Source: Hypericum androsaemum (Eukaryota; Streptophyta; Magnoliopsida; Malpighiales; Hypericaceae). From it: 64,000 nucleotides of DNA. Each line of letters begins with the position of its first letter. Within the stretch, counting starts at the first letter, position 1. The stretch is from contig OZ023190.1 in NCBI GenBank assembly GCA_963995505.1, positions 15,122,092-15,186,091 on the forward strand, written 5' to 3'. The translations under genes were made by a program, and so were the position numbers. This document shows positions 47,051-58,326 of this stretch, piece after piece. The notes under the pieces were generated by a model. The model did not search any database, had not been told where the DNA came from, and was given only the letters and a program-made list of their open reading frames with translations.

Positions 47051-48299
47051 TAGTTCAAACTTTATTGTTAAAATATTTTACTTATTTAATTAAAGCTATT
47101 TAGAGTAGAAGTTCGGTATAACCATATCACTGAAACCATTCTCTTACTATTTTTTTTTGAAAGACATTTTTTCTACATAGTTTAGACCGAGCTATAATGG
47201 TCTGCGCCCAATCCAACCCTTTCTTGCTTATCTCTAGCCGAAACACAGCCACAATTTCACCCACCCATCGATTTAGGATTTTGAAATTTTGGGATTTTCA
47301 AATTATGTTTGAGCGACATGATTCTACATTTATTTTCTTTCTAGTTGGTTGATTTTTTTGATTTAGGGTCAGGAGTGATCGTGGAGTTACGTAGTCTCGC
47401 GTGGGTTTCTTTATTTGGTGATTTCAGGAATGGCAGAAATATCCATGGTCGGACCATACTCTTACCTTACAAGTCTAGTATATGTTGACTTTGACTGGGT
47501 CTTGGGTAGGATACGGATATGGGTCCATGTTTAGAAGTAGGGTCTAGGGTAGCGTATGAATCCATAATAAGACCATGTGGGCCGGACTCTACCCTTACAT
47601 TATTACTCTATTTTAGACTCTATCATAATTAGACTTTAGTTAAACCCTAATTAGACTGTATTAATAATATATAAAATATACTTTATGGTTAACTTTAACA
47701 TATTTATTATGTTATTACACAACGAGCTTAGAAGATGTCATGAATGATGGATCACTAGAAGTCGACATTTTATATTTTTCTTTTGTTGAATTGTATATAT
47801 ACTTCAAACTCGAAAAGAAAAATCTTGTACTATTAAAATTAAATTACGAAATTTGATGTTTCATCAATTTTTATTGAATATTGATGTGTAATATAGTAGA
47901 TATTTTGAATTTATTTAAATTTTATATAAAAATTAACTTTTGATTAAAAATTGTCAAAATGCAGAACGTTAAAGGGTCGGACCATGCAGACCCTATAGAC
48001 TCTGGGTCTCTACGAGGGTAGGGTATGAATCTAACAATAAAAAATTTGTAGGTTCGAAAGTATGGTATGAGTCCAACTAAAAATTTCACAGTTAATTTTT
48101 TGAGAAAGAATTGATGGTTATTGACTTGCTGCTTTTTAGGAGTTTTTTGCCAAATATTTCGGCAAATTGTTGGGATGTTATTTTTTTTGGTGAATCGATG
48201 AATGGCACCGGAGGGAGACTTAATGACCAAACCAATTTGACTTGCTGATGGATGATGCCTTATATAATATTAAATTAAATATTAAAAGATTTTTTTTAA
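47051..48299. other. AT-rich intergenic DNA
   Basis: Patches of GGGTCGGACCATG and GGGTAGGGTATGAATC wording near 47450-47600 and 47970-48070 look like a decayed repetitive element. No gene is recognised. Confidence 0.35.
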
Positions 48300-48499
48300 A
48301 ATATGCCAATTTTATTAAAATTAAATGAAAAGAAAAGAAAAAAGAAAGGAAAATTAGATTAGTTTTTAACCCGCCAACTAACATAAGCGCGTTGCTAGAA
48401 AGTCCCCAAGGATATTAGACAGAATATTTCTTACAAGGCACATATATTCTCATTGATCTTCTATTGTCTATCAACTTTGGCATTTTAGTGGGCTGCTCC

Positions 48500-49130
48500 T
48501 TTTTTGTTATGTCACCCCACTTCTGAGCTAGAAGTATCAACATTATTCGTATAGCAGCATCTTCGACAGAAATTGCGACTTAACACTTGTTTGTAGCCGA
48601 ACCCCGTAAAAAGTTGGTCCCATCATGAATAACACTTTGCTGGCTTAACAGAACCGTGAGAGCAACACTACCTGTCTCCTCCCGATATGGCACCAACGCC
48701 AAGTCCTACTCTGGTTCCCTTTTCGTCACCAATTTCAGATGAGCATGCTTCACCAAATCATCCCCACTTGTGACTGTCACCACCTCTTCCGCCGACACTA
48801 AAAGTAATGCTGGTTGAACATTATCTTCCCTCTGACCCATGTTTCTCTGATCCTCCACCACCGACAGCTCCACAGTTCCACGCTCATCCCTGTCCTGTGA
48901 AACGAAGTACTAGCCGCCACCATTGCCAAGGTATCATCCTGCCCTGCCATAGCCGACGGAGCAAGTGGTACATCGCTGTCAAAATCCAATTCCCTAGCCT
49001 CATTCGTAATCACATTATGCTGAATCGCCATCTCAAAGGCTGCCAGAACACATCCCTCTTTGCCAAAATAACACCTTTCCGCGGAACTCCTCCTACCGAG
49101 TCAGTTTTGGATTGAGTGGGGACAACATGA
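48500..49130 (-). pseudogene. LINE ORF1 remnant, distal part
   Basis: This minus-strand debris is the likely continuation of the ORF1-like protein at 51161-51720, cut by the copia insertion between them. AGTGGGGACAAC occurs at both junctions (near 49116 and 51163). The frames are broken by stops and no domain is complete. Confidence 0.4.
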
Positions 49131-49164
49131 AAGTCATCCCCATGGAGGAGATTTCGTTTAGACC

Positions 49165-51093
49165 ATCAGATTTCATTAAACAACTAGATAACAAAATCGC
49201 GCAAAGAACACAGAATAAGAGAATTACGTGGTTCGGCCTAATGCCTACGTCCACGGAGAGAAAGGAGAAATTTTATTGATGGATCCGAGTCACAAAGCCA
49301 TATAAAACCTTAGGGTAACATGCCTTTATATAGAGGCAAACTCTTGTACATCAAGTAAGCTATCTACGTCAAATTAGGAGTCCAAAACTTAGTCCGAATA
49401 GAATAGGAAACAACCTCACAAATCGTTTCCTCTTTAATTTTTCGACATCTCTAACAATCTCTACCTTGGCAAAAAATCATCCTGTGGACGAAACATGAAG
49501 CTCCATCCGAACTTCAACAAACTCCACCTTGATAAAATACTGCCACATGAAGAACCATGAGAACTTGAGAAACCAAACCAACTCTACTAGCTCCACCTTG
49601 ACCGTAGATACACTGCCATCAATAATACCATCTCAACTTTCTCACCACTTTTTTCTGTTCAATCACATGGAGTCAACCCTCAAGCTCGAGCTTCCGAACT
49701 TGCTTGACCTATTCCCTCCAATCTCTATTTAACCCCAACTAGCAAGTCCACCTGCTGAAGCAATCTTGCGACCAATAGACGCGTCCTCTATTTTTCGATC
49801 AGCCCCATGCTCTGCAACCTCGAACTGCTTCTCCGCTGGACCTTCTTGCCTCAAACCAATGCTACTTGCTATAGCATACAACGGACAACCTTTTGTTCCA
49901 CCAAGTAGAACCCTAGACCTGCCATGAACTCCACCGTTCGGCCTTGAGTGAGATACCCGATTCATCCGTGGTGCTACCAACGGTTTTGCATTCCCCATGC
50001 AAAACCTACCCAACACCTTTGACGTGCACGTCCCTTTAGACAACTATAGCAGGGCCCAGCTAACAATGCTTCTTCGAGATAACCATGGCTCCTTGCCAAC
50101 CATGCCTCCATGAAATAACCATAGCTTGCTATCCATGTCTCCGCGAATCCCAACTGCACTCAAACCATCCATGTCAAGCCTTTGCTCCCTCATACGAACC
50201 AACCTCATATGACCTGAGTTTTTGCCAACTCTTTTAGACCCATTAATGTGACTCCACTTATAATAATGTGCCTCACTAACCTGTAGGTATTCTCTTTCAT
50301 CATTCATCCCTACCATCGCATCCTTCTCTACCTTCATTAGCATACATTTATAACTATCACTGTTATAATCCAAGGTCCCTAATGAAAAGAGATTACCAGG
50401 ATGTATTGGACTTGATAAGACAGAAAGTCAGTCACCATCCGACCCGTCTGAATATGTGGCCATGGTTGTGGATGCTGGTCCCTCCTCATTGTCTTGATCC
50501 CTAGTTCGTCCTGGATAGTCCCCTTCATGTGCCCTTCTCTGCACTTGAAACTACTTCTATTGAACTTCTTTGACTACGACTTGGATCCTCTTTCACAACC
50601 CAGCTGGTGGCTCCTCATCATCCGCCAAGCACAAGCCATCTTCTCGGACTTCTTCTCCGAGAGCGCGATGACCATCTCTTGTTGCACGAGGAGATCCTTG
50701 ACACGCATTTGCCATAACCCAAAATTTGATGAACCATCAAACTTCACAAGAGCAAACTTTGCGCCGTGATCCGACATCCTCCAACCTTAGCTCTGATACC
50801 ACTTGTTAGGAATTCAGCAACTAGAGAACGAAATCGCACAAAGAACATGAAACAAGAGAATTACTTGGTTCGGCCTAATGCATACGTCCACGGAGAGAAA
50901 GGAAAAATTTTATTGATGGATCCGAGTCACAAAGCCATACAAAACCTTAGGGTAACATGTCTTTATATAGAGGCAAACCCTTGTTCATCAAGTAAGCTAT
51001 CTACGACAAATTAGAAGTCTAAAACCTAGTCCAAATAGAATAGGAAACAAGCCCACAAATCGTTTCCTCTTTAATTTTTCGACATCTCTAACA
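49165..51093 (-). mobile_element. Truncated Ty1/copia element with both LTRs
   Basis: LTRs lie at about 49165-49456 (3' LTR) and 50804-51093 (5' LTR, 290 bp, TGTTAG...CTAACA). They share GAGAATTAC-TGGTTCGGCC, GATGGATCCGAGTCACAAAG and CGTTTCCTCTTTAATTTTTC. The primer-binding site, TGGTATCAGAGC on the minus strand at 50790-50801, adjoins the 5' LTR. The 1.35-kb interior retains the start of gag (50777-50574) and a short GAG-pre-integrase-like piece near 50420-50330. Integrase and reverse transcriptase are missing, so it is non-autonomous. Confidence 0.85.
50574..50777 (-). pseudogene. Copia gag N-terminal fragment
   Basis: It begins MSDHGAKFALVKFDGSSNFG and continues with WQMRVKDLLVQQ, the typical opening of a copia gag protein. 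The frame ends after 67 codons, so gag is truncated. Confidence 0.7.
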
Positions 51094-51160
51094 AAAACTG
51101 TGTCTACAGATCTGACAGTCATTAAAAATCGTGTCTATAAGTATAATGACTTGATCCATT

Positions 51161-51720
51161 TCAGTGGGGACAACTCTTGTCCCCACTGAATCCGAACCCT
51201 ACCGAGCCAAACCCCGTAACTGTATCATCTTCAAGCACCAACTGCTTCTCAAGCCGTTGAGACAAGACCATGACCACCTCGTGCTCTCCCTTATCCTTCA
51301 GAACACCAAAAGCATCGAATGTTCTCACCGCTCCCTCTTGCAAAGAAACACTTCCCACTTTTGCACTAGCCCGTGCCTTGCCACCCTCAATAATCTTAGA
51401 AACCATTTGGTGGACCACGGCTAGCTTCCCTACGACCACATGTTGCATGGGCTTCCCCGCGATTTGTACCATCAAGCTGACTCTTCCTGCATTGTAATAA
51501 TGGATGACCAATTACCTTGCAGCACGAACATAAAGTAAGTTCTCATATACCACTCCAGCCCGGGAGTTTTTCTCAGGCCTCTCTAACATGATCTTCTTCG
51601 GATGGTTTTTGGCCATTTCAACTTCAACTAGCACCCGCACAAAATTACCATAACTCTTATTTAGAGCATCAAAATCAATTCCCATAACCTTAGCCAGACC
51701 TGATCACCTGATCAATTTGC
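51161..51720 (-). pseudogene. LINE ORF1-like remnant (DUF4283-type), proximal part
   Basis: On the minus strand the sequence reads GLAKVMGIDFDALNKSYGNF then VRVLVEVEMAKNHPKKIML before a stop. This is the pattern of the gag-like ORF1 of plant L1-type LINEs. A second open frame continues to 51161 before the copia insertion. Confidence 0.6.
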
Positions 51721-51889
51721 TTATATACAAATTACATATCTATCACAAAATTTTAAAGATTATGGGTTAATAATTTTTTTTTAATTCATAAACAGTATCA
51801 CCACATCTTCCCTCAACTAGCAATGTGATATTTTTTATTTAAAAAAATAGTATAACGCAGAGTTCTAGAGAGCAGTTTTTAAGGAATTG

Positions 51890-52540
51890 AATCTTGTAAA
51901 GCCACGGGCTAAGTGGGCTGGGAGAGAGCCCACTTCTCGAAATGGCATTAATCTTGTACTTATTCGGGACGGCCCCCAACCCTATGCCAAAGTATTTTTT
52001 TTCCTCTCAAAATCACTAGGTATTTTGATATTTGCTGATTTTATTAATTTATATTTGAATTGACTGAATTAAATACAATAACGAAGGCTCTCTTACCCAC
52101 TCTTGACTGTAGCTAAATGATATTCGGATACTTAATCAGTTCATTATTTTAAGATCAAGTTGGTCAGACTACAAATAACACATTAACAAGTTTTAACAAA
52201 ACAGTATTCATAAATCTTGAATTCACCCAAAAGATGTAATCTAACGGCACAAAATGTTATAAAAATCTATGAGGTGGAAAGTTTAAGTCATGGCATATAA
52301 ATTTATCATTCAAAAAAAAGTCTTGAATTCAAAATATCTTCTTAACCTATCTCAACCAAATTTCTAATGAAATTGTGTTGCAATGGTTTGAATCTTGAAT
52401 TGACCCCTCTAAATTAAACTAAAACTAATTTATGTGAATTATATACACATTTAGCGATAATTTAATGCCAAAGCAAGCGAAAGAAAGAGAACGGCTAGAA
52501 AGTCGTAAATGTGATGTGACATACTCTCTCCCAACTTTTT
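51890..52540. repeat. Duplicated segment, copy 1 (without the Pack-MULE)
   Basis: The block containing GCTAAGTGGGC, TCGAAATGGCATT and GGGACGGCCC at 51905-51985 matches 61250-61322. The same order continues with CTAATGAAA-TGTGTT, TTGACCCC and then ACATTTAGCGATAATTTAATGC, which matches 63380-63400. Copy 2 is interrupted by the element at 61617-63360. Confidence 0.7.
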
Positions 52541-52889
52541 TTGAAAAGTTGAATTTGATTCACGAGTATATATACAATCTATTTAGTATAATATTTTTAT
52601 TAGCAGATTTGCGATCATCGACCTCGTTAAAATTATATTACCACAATATCTCATGAGACAAAATCTTAGTAAGAAAGAGTACCCTAATAAAAAGTTATAT
52701 CTTAAAGATTAATATCATACAGTAAATGTCATACTAAATACAATGTGAATTCTCAAAGGATACAACCAGAAACCAAAACAACACCACCTAGAGAACAGAT
52801 TCAGTGGGGACTATATAAAAGATGTCCATACGGAGGGGACTAAATATAGGCTGTCCGATTTGATTATCTTTAAATATGATGGTCAATAA
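52541..52889. other. AT-rich intergenic DNA
   Basis: No gene or element is recognised. Confidence 0.35.
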
Positions 52890-53035
52890 CCTACAGGTGA
52901 TAATGATTTACATGTAAAGTGATATTGGTTTGCATGTGAAATGATATTGGTTTGTATGAGACTCGTTTGCATGTGAAGTAATATTTGTTTGCATGTGAAG
53001 TGATATTAGTTTGTATGTGTAATGATATTTGTTTG
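52890..53035. repeat. Minisatellite, unit about 22 bp (TTTGCATGTGAAGTGATATT)
   Basis: About six imperfect units in tandem, related in wording to the array at 46765-47050. Confidence 0.75.
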
Positions 53036-54223
53036 CCCAATCCTCACCAAATCCGGCCCCATTGTGCCCAATCCCACATGAACACAGAATTGCAACGGGC
53101 TGCAATTAGGGTGAGTATCTTTTTTGCCCAAGTTTGGGCCCGACATCGAAGGGAATTTTTTTCACTTTTATTGCCCGACGGTGTGTCAGTGGACACCAAC
53201 ACCGATGGTGTGTCAGTGTGGACTATAAATCTCGGGCTAACAATTTGACGGATTGAAAAGCCAATCTTTTTTCCAGGCCCATTTGACGTTGGCCCATTAA
53301 TAAACAACATAATTAATAACCTTTTTACAAGCCCATTTGACGTTGGCCCAAACTAAAAATAGACATATCTAAACACAAACAACAGATTTAATATTCCACC
53401 AAAAAATAGATTTAATAAACATCCATCAAACCCAAAATTCTAACAGAAGTTCAAACCCAAAATTTTAATAAAAGTTCAGATCCATAATCTATAATTCCAA
53501 CAGATACTCAAATCTATAATTCCAAAAATTCAAAACTCTGTCCAGGAGCTTCTTTCAGTCCAGCAGCTTCAATCAAAAGTCACCCACCGACCCACCTGCA
53601 GAAACATGCATGCAAGTATCTACCCCTTCAATAAAAGAAATGCATGCAAATATCCACAAACAGAAAAACACAATTACGGAATAGAAAGAGGAGAGGATGT
53701 TGAAGTACCGTGTCGGGTTAAGAGTTTGAGCACCGGAGAGGAAGACAGGAGCGAGGACGATGAACGATTTGAGATGGGGGACGAGAGGGAGAGGGGGAGA
53801 CGGAGGACGGGAGGACGAGAGGGAGAGTAGGAGACGGAGTTTCGACATAAAAGGGAAGCATTAGTCATACGTTTGTTGGTGAAAATCACGCGATGTCGAA
53901 ACACCAAACGGGTCAATAAGTCAAGTAGAACCATCATCAAAATTCTTACTTCCAAATTTTAACACAGCCACATTCACATAACTCAAACTCGAAAAACTTT
54001 ACCAACTACATATATGTTCAATGGTGTTACATTACAATATTCAATGCGAAGTGGGAAACTTTCCGAAATAACCATCATGGTCTCATTGCTTCTCAAATAA
54101 CCCCTCCATATATTAAATATCTATATTAATGTTATCCAAGTGCAATCCTAGTAGTTCTAAGGCTGCTTGACCTCTATCCTCCTACTCTCATTCTCCAAAG
54201 CTCAACTGTAGTATTTCCAAAGC
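53036..54223. other. Intergenic DNA between minisatellite and ZIP C
   Basis: GCCCATTTGACGTTGGCCCA occurs twice (53277 and 53331). A short degenerate CAAACCCAAAATTCTAA-type repeat spans about 53425-53540. A GA-rich stretch at 53680-53840 gives spurious frames. The right end is probably the ZIP C 3' flank. Confidence 0.4.
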
Positions 54224-55619
54224 TCAAGCCCAGACGGCAAGAGCAGACATTAGTCCGGCTCCCAGGAAGAGCGAACAATAGGAAATTACTTGGAGCTTGA
54301 AATCGCAGTTCATCCTTTTACTCAGAAAGTCAGCAGCAATTAGGTCCACCAAAGCCATATAGATCAGAATCCCCGCGGACAAGGCGTCTAAAATGCCTTC
54401 TGTGATTAGAGCTCCAGGAGTGTCGGGGTTGTAAGATCTTGCGACAGCAGTTCCAATGCCAATCGCTACAGGCATGGTTATGGCGAAAAAGCACGCCATT
54501 ATCGTGGTCGATCTAGTCTTGAACTGCGCCTGGGAGATGCATCCTCCCAGTGCGAAACCCTCAAAGAGTTGATGAAAACAAAGAGCAGCGATCAAGGGCC
54601 TTATAGTACAGGGGCTTTGCGAAACTCCTAAAGACAATCCAATGATGACTGAGATACAATCCCGAGTTCCAATATCTGCATAAATCACATCACACGCATC
54701 ATAAATTAGGATCCATGTCTTAACAATCTCATATTTAAAGCCTAAATTGGCCGAGTAGGCAAAAAAAAATTAATAATTTGGGGCAGCATGACTTTCTACT
54801 ACCACGAAGCTATCTATTATATTATAAACAAATATATCAATATAAAACTTTTCAATGTAAATTTTCATCCTCAAGGTCAAACACTAGGGTCACTAGATAA
54901 TAAAATAAAGACGAAACAGATACTCGCCAAGATCACTCTCGATCTTCATCCTCAATTATGTGCAACAATTTATCAATAAACACCGTATACATATCACTCC
55001 ACTGTCTTCTTACACTAAAAAATTAACTAAAACAAATAGAACTTGGGCGGTTTTCAAAAGACACAAACCTGGGAAACGACGACGTGCCGGATGCCACTCT
55101 CCACGTCACCATCCCCGCAAGCGCCGTCAACCTGGCCGTGGTTGTGGCTGTGGGTCCGCATCCCGACGACGTGCATCCCGACGACGTGCATCCCGCCACC
55201 CTCCTCCTCCTTGACGCCTCCCTTGCCGGCCGCCCCCTGCTTCCGCTCGTAGTGCTGGGTCCCGACGAAGTCCACGAGTAGCGTCAGCAGCGCCGCCACC
55301 ATAGCGAAGAAACCGGTGAACGGAAACTTAGACCATGGGAACTCCGGCAGACACGGGTCCAACAGCGCTTCCGTCCCGTCGGCGAGCATGTGGACGAACC
55401 CGTCGCGAGGATCACGCCAGCGGCAAAGGCCTTCGCCGCCACGAAGAGCGTCCCGTCAGTGCGGAGCAAGTTGGTCCGCTTTCTCCCAACAAGGGGGATG
55501 ACGATGCCGACGACGCCGGCGACGAGGATGGACGCCATCGCCACCAACTTCAGGGATAGCGCCACGGCGTCGTCCCGGCACGACTCCTGCTCCGACGAGG
55601 ATGAGCAGTTCGTTGTCAT
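54224..55619 (-). pseudogene. ZIP-family transporter pseudogene (ZIP C), two frameshifting deletions
   Basis: This third paralog matches ZIP A and B over both exons (55619-55069 and 54675-54224) with the same splice sites. The start [14 protein letters not shown] is conserved. In exon 1 one G is missing from the GGGG run before FVHMLADG (plus-strand position about 55399-55402), which shifts the frame after ILATG. In exon 2 four bases are missing at about 54650 (ATTGTATCTCAGTC where ZIP A has ATTGTATCGCATTCAGTC), which breaks the conserved SHSVIIGL motif. Downstream frames are otherwise intact and the encoded changes are mild, so inactivation looks fairly recent. A single sequencing error could explain the first lesion but hardly both. 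Confidence 0.88.
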
Positions 55620-56039
55620 GGTTTGCAATGTAGCCACCGGTGTTAGAATCTCCGTATCCAATTCGAAATTCCTAAGAAACGCACAATCTCATATTTAATT
55701 TAAACTTATAAATCATACGGAAAACCTAAAGAGTTAAAGAGAATCAAGACATGAAAGAGAGAGATACCTACTTGGATTGAACACGGGAGCTGTGCACCCA
55801 CACAGGCTCAGTTATATACAGAATCGGAAATAATTTATTTATAATATTATTTTACGTAGAATGTTCGAAAAGGAAAGAGGAATTAAGAATTTGGTGGGGC
55901 GGCCTACCTCTCTTTCTTCCCTTTCTTTGGGAGAGGCAGAAGAGGAAAGGCGGGGATAGAATTTTCCTATTTAATTTCAAATTTTAAGATAAATTATGAT
56001 GTTAAATGTTTTATACTCGTAAATAAAATGGTAATCTTT
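55620..56039 (-). promoter_or_regulatory. Former proximal promoter of ZIP C
   Basis: The region keeps similarity to ZIP B upstream DNA (GCTCAGTTATATAC, TTTATTTATAATATTATTTT, AAAGAGGAATTA). It leads without interruption into the promoter module, so the arrangement lost in ZIP B is still visible here. Confidence 0.55.
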
Positions 56040-56240
56040 ATAAGCGTCGACAATTTTGTGTATTGTCTCCGCTCTGTGCATTTAATTATTTGCCATTTCC
56101 AAACTTATTTTTTTTTATTTTCCTTTTTTTTGTTGGAAAATATTTCTTTTGGTGGAAAATTTGTTTTCCTTTTTAGCTCTTTATTTCTCTTGTATGCAAT
56201 CTCTTTAATTACTTCTTGTCGTGCACGTGACCGGCCACTG
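56040..56240 (-). repeat. ZIP promoter module, ZIP C copy, zinc element decayed
   Basis: The module keeps its word order (TGTCTCCGCTCTG, TTCCTTTTTAGCTCTTTATT, GCAATCTCTTTAATTACTTC) and a G-box-like CACGTGACC. The zinc element is now GCGTCGACAA (56044-56053), with two departures from RTGTCGACAY. Confidence 0.65.
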
Positions 56241-56869
56241 CCCAAAACGATAGCGTTCCGGACCCATGAGCTTTCCAAGGGAAGAGCACCTCATTATCCT
56301 TTGACTTGGATCTTTGATGATTGGTGGATCTGTTGGTATTATTTCCAGTGGAAGGATTATTACCATTATCCTCCTTTAGTCCTTTTATTGATATAGATGA
56401 TGATTTTGGGGTGCTCAATACATTGGAAAAACTGTCTGTAGTTGTCTTAATTGCTTAGATTAGTACTGTATTACTAGTTTCAATGTTGAAAATGTTGCTC
56501 TCTTTTTTTACCCATTAATATTTTTTGCATACAGGAAGAATTTCGGCTAAAAAGTTGTAGAAGTTGACCATACTTTAGTAATTTAGTATAGATCAATAAT
56601 CATAAAAGAAAAAAATATTTAGTGACTATGGACAAATTTTAAAAAAAAGTTAGTGACCATGGTTTTTTTTTGCCCGTCATGCCTGCTTATCTCTGCGCCA
56701 ATTGAATTTTTTAGTTTCTCTATTTTAAGTTTAGAATTGTCGTGTACTATTTAAATATCAAAATTTTCTAATGTTGTCTTTTTAATTTCTATCGACCTAG
56801 AGAATGAAGAGGAGAGGCCAATAAGGGCTGAGGCCTGAGGGGATAAAGTGGTGTTGGGAAAGTGGTTTT
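56241..56869. other. Diverged repeat DNA between promoter modules
   Basis: The right half (about 56690-56830, with TCTCTGCGCCAATTGAATTTT and GAATGAAGAGGAGAGGCCAA) recurs at 58548-58700 and partly at 59160-59260. No gene is seen. Confidence 0.45.
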
Positions 56870-57020
56870 TTTTCTTCCCAAACTCCACATTTTATTATTT
56901 GCAATTTTTTCCAAAATTATTTTATTATATTTCCTTTTTAGCTCTTTATTCCTTCTCTATGCGATGTCTTAATTACTACTTGTCCTGCACGTGGCCAGCC
57001 ACTTCCCAAAACGGTAGCTT
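56870..57020 (-). repeat. ZIP promoter module, partial copy
   Basis: It contains TTTCCTTTTTAGCTCTTTATT, AATTACTACTTGTCCTGCACGTGGCC and CTTCCCAAAACGGTAGC. The zinc-element end of the module is missing. The Mutator-like element begins 22 bp to the right. Confidence 0.65.
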
Positions 57021-57240
57021 ATCGGAGTAGAATATATTCTCGGGAAAAGTCCACTTTAGTACCCTGTAGTATCGCCCAAAATTACTTTAGTACCCTGTGG
57101 TAAAAAACTGACCAATCGAGTCATACTTATTCTAATTAACATCAAAAAGGTCCTCGGGCAGCTGCCCGGACCCGCCCGAACGCTGCCCGGACTACGTGGC
57201 CAGCCACGTCACCAAAACTTGATGACGTGGCGCCACGTGG

Positions 57241-57650
57241 AGGAGGAGGAGGAGGATGAGGAGGAGGAGGAGGAGGAGAAGAGGAGGAGGAGGAGGAGGA
57301 GGAGGATGAAGTGGAGGAGGAGGAGGAGGAGGATGAAGTGGAGGAGGAGGAGGACGAAGTGGAGGAGGAGGCGGAGGAGGAGGAGGACGAAGTGGAGGAG
57401 GACGAGGACGAGGCGGAGGCGGAGGAGGAGGAGGACGAAGTGGAGGAGGAGGAGGACGACGAGGAGGAGGAGGACGAAGTGGAGGAGGAGGAGGAGGACG
57501 AAGTGGAAGAGGAGGCGGAGGAGGAGGAGGAGGACGAAGTGGAGGAGGAGGAGGACGAGGCGGAGGCGGAGGAGGACGAGACGGAGGAGGAGGAGGAGGA
57601 GGACGAAGTGGAGGAGGAGGAGGAGGACGAGGAGGAGGAGGAGGACTGTG
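57241..57650. repeat. GGA-rich polypurine tract 1
   Basis: This is almost pure purine on the plus strand, built of GAGGAGGAG with GACGAAGTG interruptions. It yields long frames of Glu/Asp, Arg or Ser on the two strands, none of which is believable as a gene. Confidence 0.9.
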
Positions 57651-57800
57651 GTAAAAAACTGACCAATCGAGTCATACTTATTCTAATTAACATCAAAAAG
57701 GTCCTCGGGCAGCTGCCCGGAGCTACCCGGACCCGCCCGAACGCTGCCCGGACTACGTGGCCAGCCACGTCACCAAAACTTGATGACGTGGCGCCACGTG

Positions 57801-58326
57801 GAGGAGGAGGAGGAGGATGAGGAGGAGGAGGAGGATGAGGAGGAGGAGGAGGAGGAGAAGAGGAGGAGGAGGAGGAGGAGGAGGATGAAGTGGAGGAGGA
57901 GGAGGAGGAGGATGAAGTGGAGGAGGAGGAGGACGAAGTGGAGGAGGAGGCGGAGGAGGAGGAGGACGAAGTGGAGGAGGACGAGGACGAGGCGGAGGCG
58001 GAGGAGGAGGAGGACGAAGTGGAGGAGGAGGAGGACGACGAGGAGGAGGAGGACGAAGTGGAGGAGGAGGAGGAGGACGAAGTGGAGGAGGAGGAGGACG
58101 AAGTGGAAGAGGAGGCGGAGGAGGAGGAGGAGGACGAAGTGGAGGAGGAGGAGGACGAGGCGGAGGCGGAGGAGGACGAGACGGAGGAGGAGGAGGAGGA
58201 GGACGAAGTGGAGGAGGAGGAGGAGGACGAGGAGGAGGAGGACGAAGTGGAGGAGGAGGCGGAGGAGGAGGAGGAGGCGGAGGAGGAGGAGGAGGAGGAG
58301 GAGGAGGAGAGGAAGAGAGGGAAGAA
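57801..58326. repeat. GGA-rich polypurine tract 2
   Basis: This is a near-duplicate of tract 1 in the same order of interruptions, with extra units at both ends. It shows that tract 1 plus the inner TIR block was duplicated in tandem inside the element. Confidence 0.9.

Noticed and set aside
53573..53848. 91-codon minus frame with two hydrophobic stretches
   Set aside because: It arises from a pyrimidine-rich low-complexity tract and has no recognisable family or gene context.
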